Of a stretch of DNA of 64,000 nt, positions 10,693-21,489 are shown piece by piece. The DNA is taken from positions 8,277,001 through 8,341,000 of the forward strand of contig JAUCBN010000054.1 in assembly GCA_035048815.1 (NCBI GenBank), written 5' to 3'. Position numbers and translations under genes: made by a program. Numbering within the stretch: the first letter of the stretch is position 1; every line of letters starts with the position of its first letter. The notes beneath the pieces were generated by a model. That model was not told the origin of the DNA, searched no databases, and was given only the letters and a program-made list of their open reading frames with translations. Source of the DNA: Abelmoschus esculentus. Taxonomy: Eukaryota; Streptophyta; Magnoliopsida; Malvales; Malvaceae.

Positions 10693-12228
10693 TCAAAGTG
10701 ACTCTGAAGAGCTGCTTGTAACAATCTTTCGTCGAGGATGTGCTGCTGATTGCTTCGTCTTTGGTGAGGGCGATGGCTGAGTTTTTGCTTGCCGGGGCGG
10801 TTGGACTCTTGTTGGTGGTGTCCGTTGTATTGGAGCATCCACTTCTTCACCTTCTTCCTCGTCGGCAATCTCCTCGGTGATCATGATGCCCGTTCCACCT
10901 TCATTTGTTGCGTCTGCCCTGGCATGGTGTATGTTTGGCCCGACAGCGGTTGAGCTTTCGTGTACATAGGCATCTATCTCTACTGATAGACTGCCCATGA
11001 TGATGGAGGATCGTGGTGGAGTGCTGAAGACTACCCTCCTCTTTGATGGTCTTCTGCTGGCAGATGATGCCGCGACAGAGTCTGTTGCCCTAGATGGGCT
11101 GGCAGCATGAAATGGTGGTTGAGGGCCAGTGTGGAAGAATAGTCTCGATCCTCTTGGAGCTGGTGTAGTCTCGGTATAGGGTGCAGCTGTGACAAACATG
11201 TTGTTTGGGAATTCTGGAAACTGCACCCCTTGGTCTGGAAAGGCATGAAGCATCATTTGGGCAAGTGTACCGTTAAAGTCTCTTTGATACTCCATGTATC
11301 TCTGTTGCCTAAGATCCATCGCTGCCATCCTTTGCAGTATCTCCTGGTACGGGTCTGCTGCGGCAGTGGTGTGGGTAGTGTTTGGCATGTCTGTCGTGTA
11401 CTGGGCCCCGACAGTAGTATCAACAGTGAACTGCCGGGGCGTTGCTTGGAATGGTTGTGCCTGAGTGATCTGCATGATTTTGTGGCAGAATTCTCTTGTC
11501 CACCCTCTCCTATAGGCTGTAAATTCGTCTGTCTCGGCCGAAGGGACACCTGCAGCATTACAAATACTAGTAATTAAACAAGAGAAATATAATGGTCCTC
11601 TATCCTTCTTACCGCATTCGTAAATTTCTCGTAGGATGATTTCTTCAACATTGATGCTCCTTTTATTGATGATTGACTGGATGAGCACCAATCCTCTCCG
11701 ATCCACCATACTGTTATGGGAGGTTGGTATAAGGCGTCTCTTGACAAAGGTGTTCCACAGCTTGGCCTCGGGTTTCAGACTTTGCCGTGCTACCGATCCT
11801 CTATGGGCACCGGTTTACCAAGGAGTATTCGTTTAGCAAAGGTCGTCTTTAATCAATTCATAATCCTCGGTAGTGATATCCTTCATGAATTTAGCATGTA
11901 CATCATGGTCAGGTGTGAGGCCGTAGAATTGGTTGATGGTCTCAGCATCAAGCTGGACAGACCTACCCCGGCAGTAGACAAAAAGAGAGTCCTTGCTTGG
12001 CCCGTGCGCATAGAATTCCCGCACGATGGTGGCATTGGCCTGGGCAGGTTGTAGGCAAAAAATTTCCCAATCTTGATACTTGATTCTATCGAACAAATAG
12101 TGCTCGATGTCGTAATTTTCTTCGTCGGAATGTTGGAACCCTTGCTCTTCCCATAACTATCGAGCGATGAAAGACCTGTTGAAGCGGTCTTCAACATTGG
12201 CTGGGGCAAAACGTTTGTAGGTGGTCAT
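10693..12228 (-). pseudogene. PTP ORF of A2 (plant transposon protein domain)
   Basis: The minus-strand start is placed at 12228 (MTTYKRFAPANVEDRF), which aligns with the A3 start. The N-terminal 200 or so residues resemble the 'putative plant transposon protein' domain found in Athila-like elements (FDRIKYQDWEIF, REFYAHG, YGLTPDHDVHA, LVLIQSIINKRSINV, GPLYFSCLITSICNAAGVP). The remainder is low-complexity and Gln/Pro/Ser-rich with a basic C-terminus ending KIVTSSSSESL. No signal peptide or membrane segment is visible. Breaks: TAG after SFIAR (CAG in A3), a stop after KDDLC (TAC in A3) and one more stop in the following segment. From 11709 to the end the frame is open. Function unknown; it occupies the place of the env-like third ORF of Athila elements. 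Confidence 0.75.
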
Positions 12229-12387
12229 AAGGATTTGGAAAGTTGAGATTCTTGGAGATTTTCTTAAAAAAATCCTGAAAATATCAAGAAGGTTTGAGAG
12301 TAGGCAGAGAGTATTGGGAGAGCAAGATTATCAAATATTCTAAAGAAAACAAGAATGCAAGAGTGAATAGTTCAAGAGGGAGAGATT

Positions 12388-12396
12388 GCTTATATA
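12388..12396 (-). promoter_or_regulatory. internal TATA box of the A2 PTP ORF
   Basis: The minus strand reads gcctaTATAAGC about 160 bp upstream of the PTP start. The same box sits at the same distance in A3 (21326-21333). Upstream are TGCC-NN-GGCA palindromes and repeats of CGGCTAGT. An internal promoter is inferred from position and conservation only. Confidence 0.55.
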
Positions 12397-12682
12397 GGCC
12401 TCGGCCTTGTGACCGTTTGAACCACTAGCCGTTTCCTTTTTTGTCGCGGCAGAAATCTCGACAGACTAGCCGTTACACTGTTCTGCCCGTTGGAACTGCT
12501 GCGGCTCTGACACTGTTTTCTGTCTCGGCAGAATTCCTGCTGTGAACTATTTCTCCTTTATTCTTGCTTATTATCCTAAATAGAAATTAAACACAAACGA
12601 GCAAAATAAATAAAGCAAAAGCAAAAATTATAAATATAAACTAAACTAATCCTAATATAATAAAAAAAAGAAAGGTGAAAGA

Positions 12683-15324
12683 TCATGTTACTGGTGGAGT
12701 GCATGCAAATGCATCTCCCAAGGTAATTCTCTCTTGTTGGCCAAAGTGACTTTGTAAGTGATGTCCATCTTTGTTTTTCCTGATCTGTATTGTGCCCTTT
12801 ATAACTGGACAGTGTGTTGTCCTGTTGGTTTCCTCCAAATTTGCCTTACTTTTCCTTCCATAAAGTATTTCCATTTTCCTATCGAGCATACTGCCCAAGC
12901 AGTGGCTATTGAAACATAATGTCTTTGTGCCTGATCTGTGCTGTGAAGGACTTTGCACTCTATTGTATCATCATGCCCTTTCAAATTGTGGAAGGCATTG
13001 AGTTTGACTTGTTGGTCATTGACCATCATTGTCAACTCTCCTTTTTCCACATCAATTAGTGTTCGTCCAGTGGCAAGGAAAGGTCTCCCCAAGATGATCA
13101 GTGCATTATCATCTGCTTCACAATCAAGGACAAGAAAATCAGCGGGAAAAATAAATTTGTCAACTCTTACCAGTATGTCCTCGATTTTGCCTTCGGGTTG
13201 CACATATGATCGATCCGCAATTTGGAGCAGAACTGTTATAGGTTTTGCCCTTCCTATTCCAAGCTTTTGAAAAACAGATTTGGGCATTAAGTTGATGCTT
13301 TCTCTAAGGTCGCATAGGGTCTTACCTTCATAGTTATTACCTATTGCACAAGGTATGATAAAGCATCTAGGATCCTTCAATTTTGGTGGCATGCGATTGT
13401 GTAGCATTGCCATGCATCCTTCGGTAGCAGCCACTATTTCGAACTCACCTAGTCTTTTTCTTTTAGACACAATGTCCTTCAAGAATTTAGCATAATTAGG
13501 CATTTGTTCAATTGCCTCTACGAATGGTAAGTTGATATGGACTTGCTTTAAAATATCAAGAAATTTCTTGAATTGATGGTCCTGTTTTTGCTTTTTCAAC
13601 CTTTGTGGGAAAGGTGGTGGTGGTCTCATCTCATCTAGTGTTTCTTTAGTTTGGAACTTAATACCTGACACCACTGGGGTTGTTGCTGTCTCGGAAGATT
13701 GTTCAAGAACTGTTGCGTTCTCTGCTGGGGCAGTGTTATCATGATCAGTTTGTTCATCATCTAAATCCTCTTTTGCTGGTTCTGTTGATGGAACTTGGCC
13801 TGCTAGAATTCCTATCTTTTCCTTCAACTGTAGACGACTCCTAGTAGTGATTGCTTTACACTGTTCATGGCCTATTACCTTAGCAACTTCAGTATTGCTA
13901 GGTAGTCCTCCTTGTGGTCTAGTGTTTATGTTTTGAGCAAATTGCCCAACCTGAGTTTCCAATGCCTTAATTACTGCCTCTTGGTTTTGCAACCTCATCT
14001 TAGTCCTATTTATAAACACATATGTTCTTTTGATGGAGTTGCTATTCTCTGCCATATATGACTTAGTCTTCATCATGGATGCTTTCAGATAATTTTCTAA
14101 GGAACTTACAGACTGTTGCTACATCTGCTGCTGCAGCATTGGTTGTTGGACCTGCGGCAGCGGCAGATGTTGCATTGGTTGCTGGAATCTTTGGGGTTGG
14201 GTGGTTGGATTCAAGTCATTATTAGGATTACTCCATGATAAGCTTGGATGCCTCTTCCATGAGGGGTTGTATGTGTTGGACATCATGTTGTTTCGGTTGT
14301 AGTTTCCAACATACAGGATGGATTCTTGATTCATACAGTCAGAAGAATTGTGGTTACCTCCACATAAATCGCAAAAAGAATCAATGGCCTTAACCTCACG
14401 GGTATTTTGTTGTAGTTGCAAATTTTGCACCATCTTGGTAAGAGAGGCCAGTTGTGTTGCCACTGAATTTGATGTGTCTAACTCACTCACTGTGGCTTGG
14501 CGTCTGACTCCTCCTCGCCTAGATGTAGGGAATTGAAAATTATTCTTTGCGAGTTTGTTTAGAATCTCAATAGCTTTCTCATGTGCTTTGTCAAAGAGTG
14601 TTCCATTTGCAGAGGCATCTAACATCATCCTTTTCGGGGCTTTCGTGGCATTATAGAACATGGTGACTTGTTTCCATAGGGAAAATCCATGCAACAGACA
14701 CTTGTGCAATAATTCTCTGTAGCGCTCTCATGCCTCGTACATAGGTTCGTCATCTGCCTGTCGAAAAGAAGTGATTTCATTAAGAATTCGATCATATAAA
14801 TTTGTAGGATTAAAACGTGTAATGAAATCTCGGCATAATTCACTCCAAGATCCTATTGATCCTGTTGGAATGCTATTTAACCAGGTTTTTTCCCTATCCC
14901 TCAGTGAATAGGGGAATAAATTTAATCTCAAGACATCTTCATGAACTCCTTGGATTTTGAAGGAATTGCATATTTCCATGAAGGACTAGAGGTGCTGCCT
15001 GGCATCTTCAGTCATAGACCCACCAAACTGTCCAATAGTGTTGAGCATATTGAACATGACAGGTTTTAGCTCAATGTGGGTTGCTTCTATTTCCGGTGTA
15101 ACGACTCCTGGGTTTAACCCATTTAAGTCTTCTTCTAGGAAATCTATAATAGTGAGCTGTCGCGGCCCTGGTGGCGGCGGAAGACCTCCATTGCCGGCAG
15201 GTAAGTTTTGTCCTGCCGGATGATCTGCCATAGCTTCTTGGATTTGTCTCCTCAACCTTTTCCGTGTACGTTCGATCTCTGGGTCTAACTCGTACAAAGG
15301 GTTGGTTAGGGTGGCACTGGTCAT
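12683..15324 (-). pseudogene. gag-protease of element A2
   Basis: The minus-strand start is at 15324 (MTSATLTNPLYELDPEIERTR). Capsid region near 15010-14600 (MEICNSFKIQGVHEDVLRL, MFYNATKAPKRMMLDASANG), zinc knuckle CDLCGGNHNSSDC (near 14350) and a Gln-rich linker. Aspartic protease near 13330-13020 has CDLRESINLMP in place of the usual CDLGAS, so the active-site Gly is changed. ILGRPFLATGRTL follows. Stops: TAG after ARQHL, TGA at 14728-14730 (shared with A3), TAG after QQQM. A frameshift near 12830-12950 moves the last part to another frame, ending GDAFACTPPVT at 12683. No RT or integrase follows. About 450 bp of non-coding DNA separates it from PTP. Confidence 0.88.
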
Positions 15325-15403
15325 ACACCAAGAAAAATCAAAGTAAAATAAAAATTAAAAATTAAAAAGCAAGAAAATAAAGAAAACAAAATTTAGTTGC
15401 CAA

Positions 15404-15421
15404 TCCCCGGCAACGGCGCCA
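15404..15421 (-). other. primer-binding site of A2, tRNA-Asp type
   Basis: The minus strand reads TGGCGCCGTTGCCGGGGA, complementary to the 3' end of plant tRNA-Asp (GTC) including CCA over 18 bases. It lies 6 bp inside the 5' LTR. It would prime minus-strand cDNA synthesis. Confidence 0.88.
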
Positions 15422-15427
15422 AAAACT

Positions 15428-16757
15428 TGTTGCGTATCAAACGTGCGCAATTGGTGCAAGTGGACACATCGCAAGTAATAAAGTGATTAGTATAATCGTG
15501 TATCGTCTCCACAGGGATTGGTCTACTTAATACGCCTCCTTCGTCTTCTTGCTCTATAAAAAGAAATAAAGAAACAGGTAAAATTGGTTTTGATGAAACT
15601 AAATAAATTGAAATAAAGAAAACTAAGAATAAAGATGAGATCTGATTAAGAGAGAGGGCAAGATTCAGTTGTGTTGTATTGTGGATTTGATTGACTTGTC
15701 TCTGTCCAATGCAATTGCACATCACCGCCTCGGCAGTACTGTAGATTACTGCCTTGGCAGCGACGATACTTGTCCACCGCGGCAATCCCTTACTCATGGG
15801 TGGACTTTATCAAAGTTCAGCAAAGTGTCCTTGGATGACTCCGCTTATCCCTAAGTCGAAGTACTGTTGATGACTAGTCCTTGATGATACCTCCTAGCGT
15901 GAATTATACCCACCAACCAATCTCATACTTCTTTTAGCCGCTGAAACTCTAACCTATCTCTAGGCCGAGTTAGTATTTCGTGATTGAAATACCGTACTTA
16001 TCCCTTTCATGAATCTAATTCTCCCGAGTCTAGATAAATAGATTACTCACAAACTTCTCTCCCGAGCTTGAACGCAAAAACAAAGAATGGCAAAGGATAA
16101 GCAAACCTTGATATATTTATTGCATTGAAACAAAGAACAAAGTACAATCTCCTCTCACAAATACTTAACAACCTTCACCTAAACCCTCAGAAAACTTAGA
16201 ACATAATTTGAGAGAAAGAAAACAATGAGTCTTAGGGTGAACTCTCTAAGAATCGGCTCCTCCTATTCCCTTGGACGGCTAGGTCTTATATAGGCTTGGC
16301 CTAGAGCAAATCTTTCCTAAGTAGAATACAACTTGGAGTAGGGAACAAGTCATGTACACAAATAAAATATTTCCAAGTTTATTCCAAATAAAAAAGCTTT
16401 CCCGCGTGGCCTTGTCTTGGGCTTTTCCTCGTGCTAACCAACTCCGATCCATGTGCTGCATGTCCAGAAACGTCCCTTGTATTTTTCTCTTCCAATCACC
16501 TACAGTATCGCTTCCTGTCTTTCTGCTGCTGCCTCGGCATCAGGTCCTGCCTCGGCAATGTTGCTGTCGCGGCAATAGTTTATCCTGCACAGATGTAAAA
16601 ATGCAGTAAAACTTGTCTTTTCTGTAAATATCATCTTTATAAGCATAACTTCTAAATATATCACATTAAGTATATGCATTGGTCCGAGTGGGTGTAGATT
16701 TTGATGCTTAATTCCCATAAAAGGTGTAAAAAGTGATAGTGAGTTGAGCACTTATCA
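15428..16757 (-). repeat. LTR-A, complete 5' LTR of A2
   Basis: 1330 bp. The minus-strand start TGATAAGTGCTCAACTCAC is at 16757 and the end (...GATACGCAACA) at 15428. The primer-binding site follows inside the element. The right-hand flank (16758 on) is LTR-B sequence, so A2 inserted into an LTR-B copy. Confidence 0.92.
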
Positions 16758-16885
16758 ACATAACTAAAAGACTATATGCAATGTTATGAACCTAAATGCA
16801 CAACTAAATGAACCTATATGAGCCTAAGGACACTCAATAACTTAATTAAAAAGGCCTAAAATATAGCCTTTTTGCGAAGTTATCA
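16758..16885 (-). repeat. LTR-B fragment (start of the LTR), minus strand
   Basis: 128 bp matching, in reverse, the first part of the LTR at 34979-36780 (TGATAACTNCGCAAAAAGGC at its start). Its TG end is at 16885, joined to LTR-C DNA at 16886, so an LTR-B element on the minus strand once inserted in the chromovirus LTR. A2 then broke into it at 16757/16758. Confidence 0.8.
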
Positions 16886-18130
16886 GGACGTATGGTAAGT
16901 TATTCATACATTTATGTTGCCTTCATGAATTGCCATGTTCGATACTTGAAATATGTAAGAACTAACAATAAAAGAACTACAAATCCTTGGTTGCTAGTTG
17001 GTCTTAGGTAGAAAGGAATGCCTAGGGTATTGATCTCTCTAGTGGTGGTAAGTCACCTACTTGTCTTGGATGGTAAGTCATCCTTCTTGCTAGATACTTC
17101 GTGTATCGACTTGATAGTACTCTGTGTACGTGTACCTCGTGTACATCTTGTAGTGTCATGGGCACTTTCTTGGATGCTAGATGCATCAACTTGATAGGTA
17201 CTTTGTGTACCCACTTATAACCCGATTACCTTCGTCCTAACTAAAAAACCAAGGAGTCTGAATAATTTAAAAGCTATAAAACTTGAATATGCATTGGTAC
17301 CATCTTGTTATGCTACTTGACTAGTTAGAATTAGCATGGGCTAATATAGATGATGTTGCATTGATACCAACATGTCACTTGTCCTTGAAGTGTATGCTTA
17401 TATGACTTGAAAGCATGATAGACTTGTATGCTTTGAATTTGGAAGTATGACTATATTCATTAGCCTTGAATGAGAGCATGTGGATTCTTGTTTGCTTTTA
17501 ATTGAAAACATGATGAACCTTATGTGCTTGATATGAAACTATGCCTATGTTAAATGCCAAGACTTGTAAGCATGAATGTTTACTTATTTTTGTTACTTGT
17601 TTAATGAATGTTTAACCGGTTAGTTCTAGGAACTACCTCACTAAGTACCTAAAAAGTACTTATCACTCTTTTGTTTCCTTCCTCCCAAAACATCATGTTC
17701 TGAATAAAAAGATTTAAGCTAAGGTTGATCAAGGAGGCAAGCATAAGCAACAAGCAAAAAGTATGGTATTTTGGTACATTTTGTTAACTCCTAGAATGGT
17801 GGCATGTGAACTTGTTTAGGATAGCATTTTGTATTTTGGGGATCATGCCTGTAAATTGTATATATGGCCTTAACTTTTCGTTTTCATTTTGGCATGTAAA
17901 TTATTGAATCAAGTATGTTGGCTTATAAGCCTAGCTTTGCATTCGTTTGCCAAAGTGAAATTGAATGAATTGGTGGTATAGAAATTTTCTTGTTGCTTGA
18001 TAGGAAATCTAATATGTCTTTGTTAGTTCGAAGGATAGATTCTATTAGGTTCGAATTGCTTTAAATGATGAATGATAGGTCTTTCACTTAGATAATAGTT
18101 TGTATACATACAAAGATTGAGGTTGTCTTG
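16886..18130 (+). repeat. LTR-C, 5' LTR of chromovirus C1, part 1
   Basis: 1.25 kb nearly identical to 41768-43005 in the C2 LTR. It resumes at 25178 after element A3 and ends near 25492. The 5' part of the LTR is lost at the LTR-B junction. Near its start (17044-17211) is a chain of eight short hairpins (separate entry). No coding content. Confidence 0.88.
17044..17211 (+). other. chain of eight constant-loop hairpins in LTR-C
   Basis: Consecutive small inverted repeats: GGTG/CACC (17044-17057) and GGATG/CATCC (17068-17083), both with loop GTAAGT; GATAC/GTATC (17093-17107), GTAC/GTAC (17117-17129), TGTAC/GTACA (17131-17145) and GGTAC/GTACC (17197-17211), with loops TTCGT, TCTGT, CTCGT and TTTGT; AGTG/CACT (17152-17166); GATGC/GCATC (17173-17187). 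The loops are alike while the stems differ. The C2 LTR has the same chain around 41935-42092, with AGTG/CACT broken. Confidence 0.7.
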
Positions 18131-18358
18131 TGATAAGTGCTCAACTCACTATCGCTTTTTACACCTTTTATGGGCATATTGAGTATACCAAACCCAAAAT
18201 CACTTGTGTTTTATTTTATTTCTTTCTACAGAACAAGAAGACGAAGAAGACATATTGAATATACCAATCCCTGTGGAGACGATAATCCGATAAATACTTA
18301 TCACTTATTACTTGCGATGTGTCCACTTGCACTAAACGCGCACTTTTGACACGCGACA
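18131..18358 (+). repeat. 5' LTR of A3 with about 1 kb internal deletion
   Basis: Only 228 bp. It has the normal start (TGATAAGTGCTCAACTCAC) and end (CACGCGACA), but about 1 kb between gggcat and attgagtatacc is absent compared with the 3' LTR. The lost part holds the TATA box, so this copy cannot start its own genomic transcript. Confidence 0.88.
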
Positions 18359-18364
18359 AGTTTT

Positions 18365-18382
18365 TGGCGCCGTTGCCAGGGA
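18365..18382 (+). other. primer-binding site of A3, tRNA-Asp type
   Basis: TGGCGCCGTTGCCAGGGA, 6 bp after the LTR; 17 of 18 bases complement the 3' end of tRNA-Asp (one G to A change). Confidence 0.85.
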
Positions 18383-18456
18383 TTGGCAACTAAATTTTGT
18401 TTTCTTTATTTTCTTTTTTTTTGTTTTTTTTATTTTACTTTGATTTTTCTTGGTGT

Positions 18457-21009
18457 ATGACCAGTGCCAACCCAACCAACCCTTTGTACGAGTTAGACCT
18501 AGAGATCGAACGAACAAGGCAAAGGTTGAGGAGACAAATCCAAGAATCTATGGCAGATCACCCGGCAGGACAAAACTTACCTGCCGGCAATGGAGGTCTT
18601 CCGCCGCCACCTGGGCCGCGGCAGCTCACTGTCAGAGACTTCCTGGTAGAGGACTTAAATGGATTAAACCCAGGAGTCGTTACACCGGAGATAGAAGCAG
18701 CCCACTTTGAACTGAAACCTGTCATGTTCAATATGCTTAACACTATTGGACAGTTTGGTGGGTCTGTAACTGAAGATGCAAGGCAGCATCTCAAGTCCTT
18801 CATGGAGATATGCAATTCTTTTAAAATTCAAGGAGTCCATGAAGATGTCTTGAGATTAAAGCTATTCCCCTATTCACTGAGGTATAGGGCGAAAGCTTGG
18901 TTAAATAGCATTCCAGCAGGATCTATTGGATCTTGGAGTGAACTCTGTCGTGATTTTATTAGACGTTTTAATCCTACAAATTTATATGATAGAATTCGTA
19001 ATGAAAGCACTTCTTTTCGACAGGCAGATGATGAACCGATGTATGAGGCATGAGAGCGATACAGGGAGTTACTGCACAAGTGTTCTTTGCATGAATTTCC
19101 CCTATGGACACAAGTGACCATGTTCTATAATGCCACGAATGCCACGACAAGGATGATGTTAGATGCCTCGGCTAACGGAACACTCCTTGATAAAGCACCT
19201 GAGGAAGCTATTGAGATACTAAACAAACTCGCAAAGAACGATTTTCAATTTCCTACATCTAGGCGAGGAGGAGTAAGACGCCAAGCCACGGTAAATGAGT
19301 TAGACACATCAAATTCAATGGCAGCACAATTGGCCTCTCTCACAAAGATGGTGCAAAACTTGCAATTATAAAAAAATACCCGTGAGGTTAAGGTAATTGA
19401 TTCCTTTTGTGACTTATGTGGAGGTAACCACAGTTCCTCTGAGTGTATGAATCAAGAAACCGGTATGTATGTTGGAAATTACAACCGAACCAATATGATG
19501 TCCAACACATACAAACCCTCATGGAAGAGGCATCCAAACCTGTTATGGAGCAATCCTAACAATGCCTTAAACCCAACCACCCAACCTTCGGGGTTCCAAC
19601 AACCAATGCAACATCTACTGCCGCCGCAGGTCCAGCAGCCAATGCCGCAGCAGCAGATGCAGCAGCAATCGGTAAGTTCGTTGGAGAACACTCTTAAAGC
19701 CTTTATGATGAAAACAAAGTCATACATGGCAGAGAACAATAATTTCATCAAAAGGACAGATGCTTTCATGAATAGAACTGAGATAAGGTTGCAGAATCAA
19801 CAAGCGGCTATTAAAACACTAGAAACTCAGGTTGGGCAGTTTGCTCAAAACATAAACACTAGAGCACAAGGAGGACTACCTAGCAATACTGAAGTTGCTA
19901 AGGTAATGGGCCATGAACAGTGCAAAGCAATCACTACCAGGAGTGGTCTACAGCTGAAGGAAAAGATTCCAGCAAGTCAAAATGCCTCAGCGGATCAAGA
20001 AAAAGAAGAGGCTGAGCAAACTGATCCTGATAACACTGCCCCGGTAGAAAGCACAGCAGCTCCTGAGCAGTCTGCCGAGACAACAACAACCCTAGTGGTG
20101 CCAGGTATTAAATTCCAAAGTAAAGAAACCCTAGATGAGATGAGACCACCACCACCTTTCCCACAAAGGTTGAAAAAGCAAAAACAGGATCAACAATTCA
20201 AAAAATTCCTTGATATTTTAAAGCAAGTCCACATTAACATACCATTCGTAGAGGCAATTGAACAAATTCCTAATTATGCCAAGTTCTTAAAAGACATGGT
20301 GTCCAAGAGGAAACGAATAGGTGAGTTCGAAACAGTGGCTGTTACCGAGGGATGCATGGCAATGCTACACAATCGCATGCCACCGAAATTGAAGGACCCT
20401 GGTTGCTTTATCATACCTTGTGCGATAGGTAAAAATTATGAAGGTAAGGCCCTGTGCGACCTTGGAGCAAGCATCAATCTAATGCCCAAATCTGTCTTCC
20501 AAAAGCTTGGAATAGAAAGGGCAAAACCTACAACAGTTATGCTCCAACTAGCGGATCGATCATATGTGCAACTCGAAGGCAAAATCGAGGACATACTGGT
20601 AAGAGTCGATAAATTTATTTTTCCTGCTGACTTTCTTGTCCTTGATTGTGAACCAGATGATAATGCACCGATCATCCTGGGGAGACCTTTCCTTGCAACT
20701 GGACGCACTTTAATTGATGTGGAAAAAGGAGAGTTGACAATGAGGGTTAATGACCAACAAGTCAAAATCAATGCATTCCACAACTTAAAAAATTATGATA
20801 ATCTAGAAGTGTGCAAGGCCATCCACACAGTAGACATCAAAATATCCTGTCTCGGCAGTCTGCTCGGCAGATTATTTGGCAAAAAGATCAAGTTCAAAGT
20901 GGATGGACACACAACAAAAGGGAGTGGCCCACAACCAATTTATAATTCTGGCCAACAAGAGAGAATCATCTTGGGAGATGCATTTGCATGCACTCCACCA
21001 GTAACATGA
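18457..21009 (+). pseudogene. gag-protease of element A3
   Basis: The start at 18457 (MTSANPTNPLYEL) is chosen because A2 has the same one; an in-frame ATG at 18397 lies in the leader. Capsid region about residues 100-260, zinc knuckle CDLCGGNHSSSEC near 19410, Gln-rich linker near 19610-19680, protease near 20450-20700 with CDLGASINLMP as active site and ILGRPFLATGRTL. From 19447 the frame is open for 520 codons. Stops: TGA at 19051-19053 (shared with A2) and TAA near 19368 (CAA to TAA). The frame ends GDAFACTPPVT at 21009 without entering RT. A PR tail of about 70 residues is specific to this reduced element type. Confidence 0.9.
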
Positions 21010-21325
21010 TCTCCTCTCTTTTTCTCATTATTATATTAGGATTAGTTTAGTTTATTTTTATTTTACTAATTTGTTTTTGCTTTAAGTACTTTTCATTGTG
21101 TGTTTAATTTTTGTTTAGGATAATAAGCAAGAATAAAGGAGAAATAGTTCACAGTAGGAACTCTGCCGAGGCAGAAAACAGTGTCAGAGCCGCAGTAGTT
21201 TCAACGGGCAGAACAATGTAATGGCTAGTCTGCCGAGATTCCTGCCGCGGCAGAAAAGGAAACGACAGTAAAGAGTAACGGCTACAAAACGGCTAGTGGA
21301 TTCAAATGGTCACAAGGCCGAGGCC

Positions 21326-21333
21326 TATATAAG
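21326..21333 (+). promoter_or_regulatory. internal TATA box of the A3 PTP ORF
   Basis: TATATAAG, 157 bp before the PTP ATG, in a context (ggccgaggcc) conserved in A2. Two strong palindromes, TGCCGAGGCA (21164-21173) and TGCCGCGGCA (21243-21252), lie 75-165 bp upstream, with CGGCTA repeats between. Promoter role is inferred. Confidence 0.55.
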
Positions 21334-21489
21334 CAACCCTCTCATCTTGAACTATTCCTTCTTACATTCTTGTTTTCTTTACAATTCTTAACAATCTTGC
21401 TCTCACAATACTCTCTACCTACTCACAACTCTTCGTGAAATTCTCAGATTTCAAGAAAATCTCCAAGAAATCAATCTCTCACAATCTTG

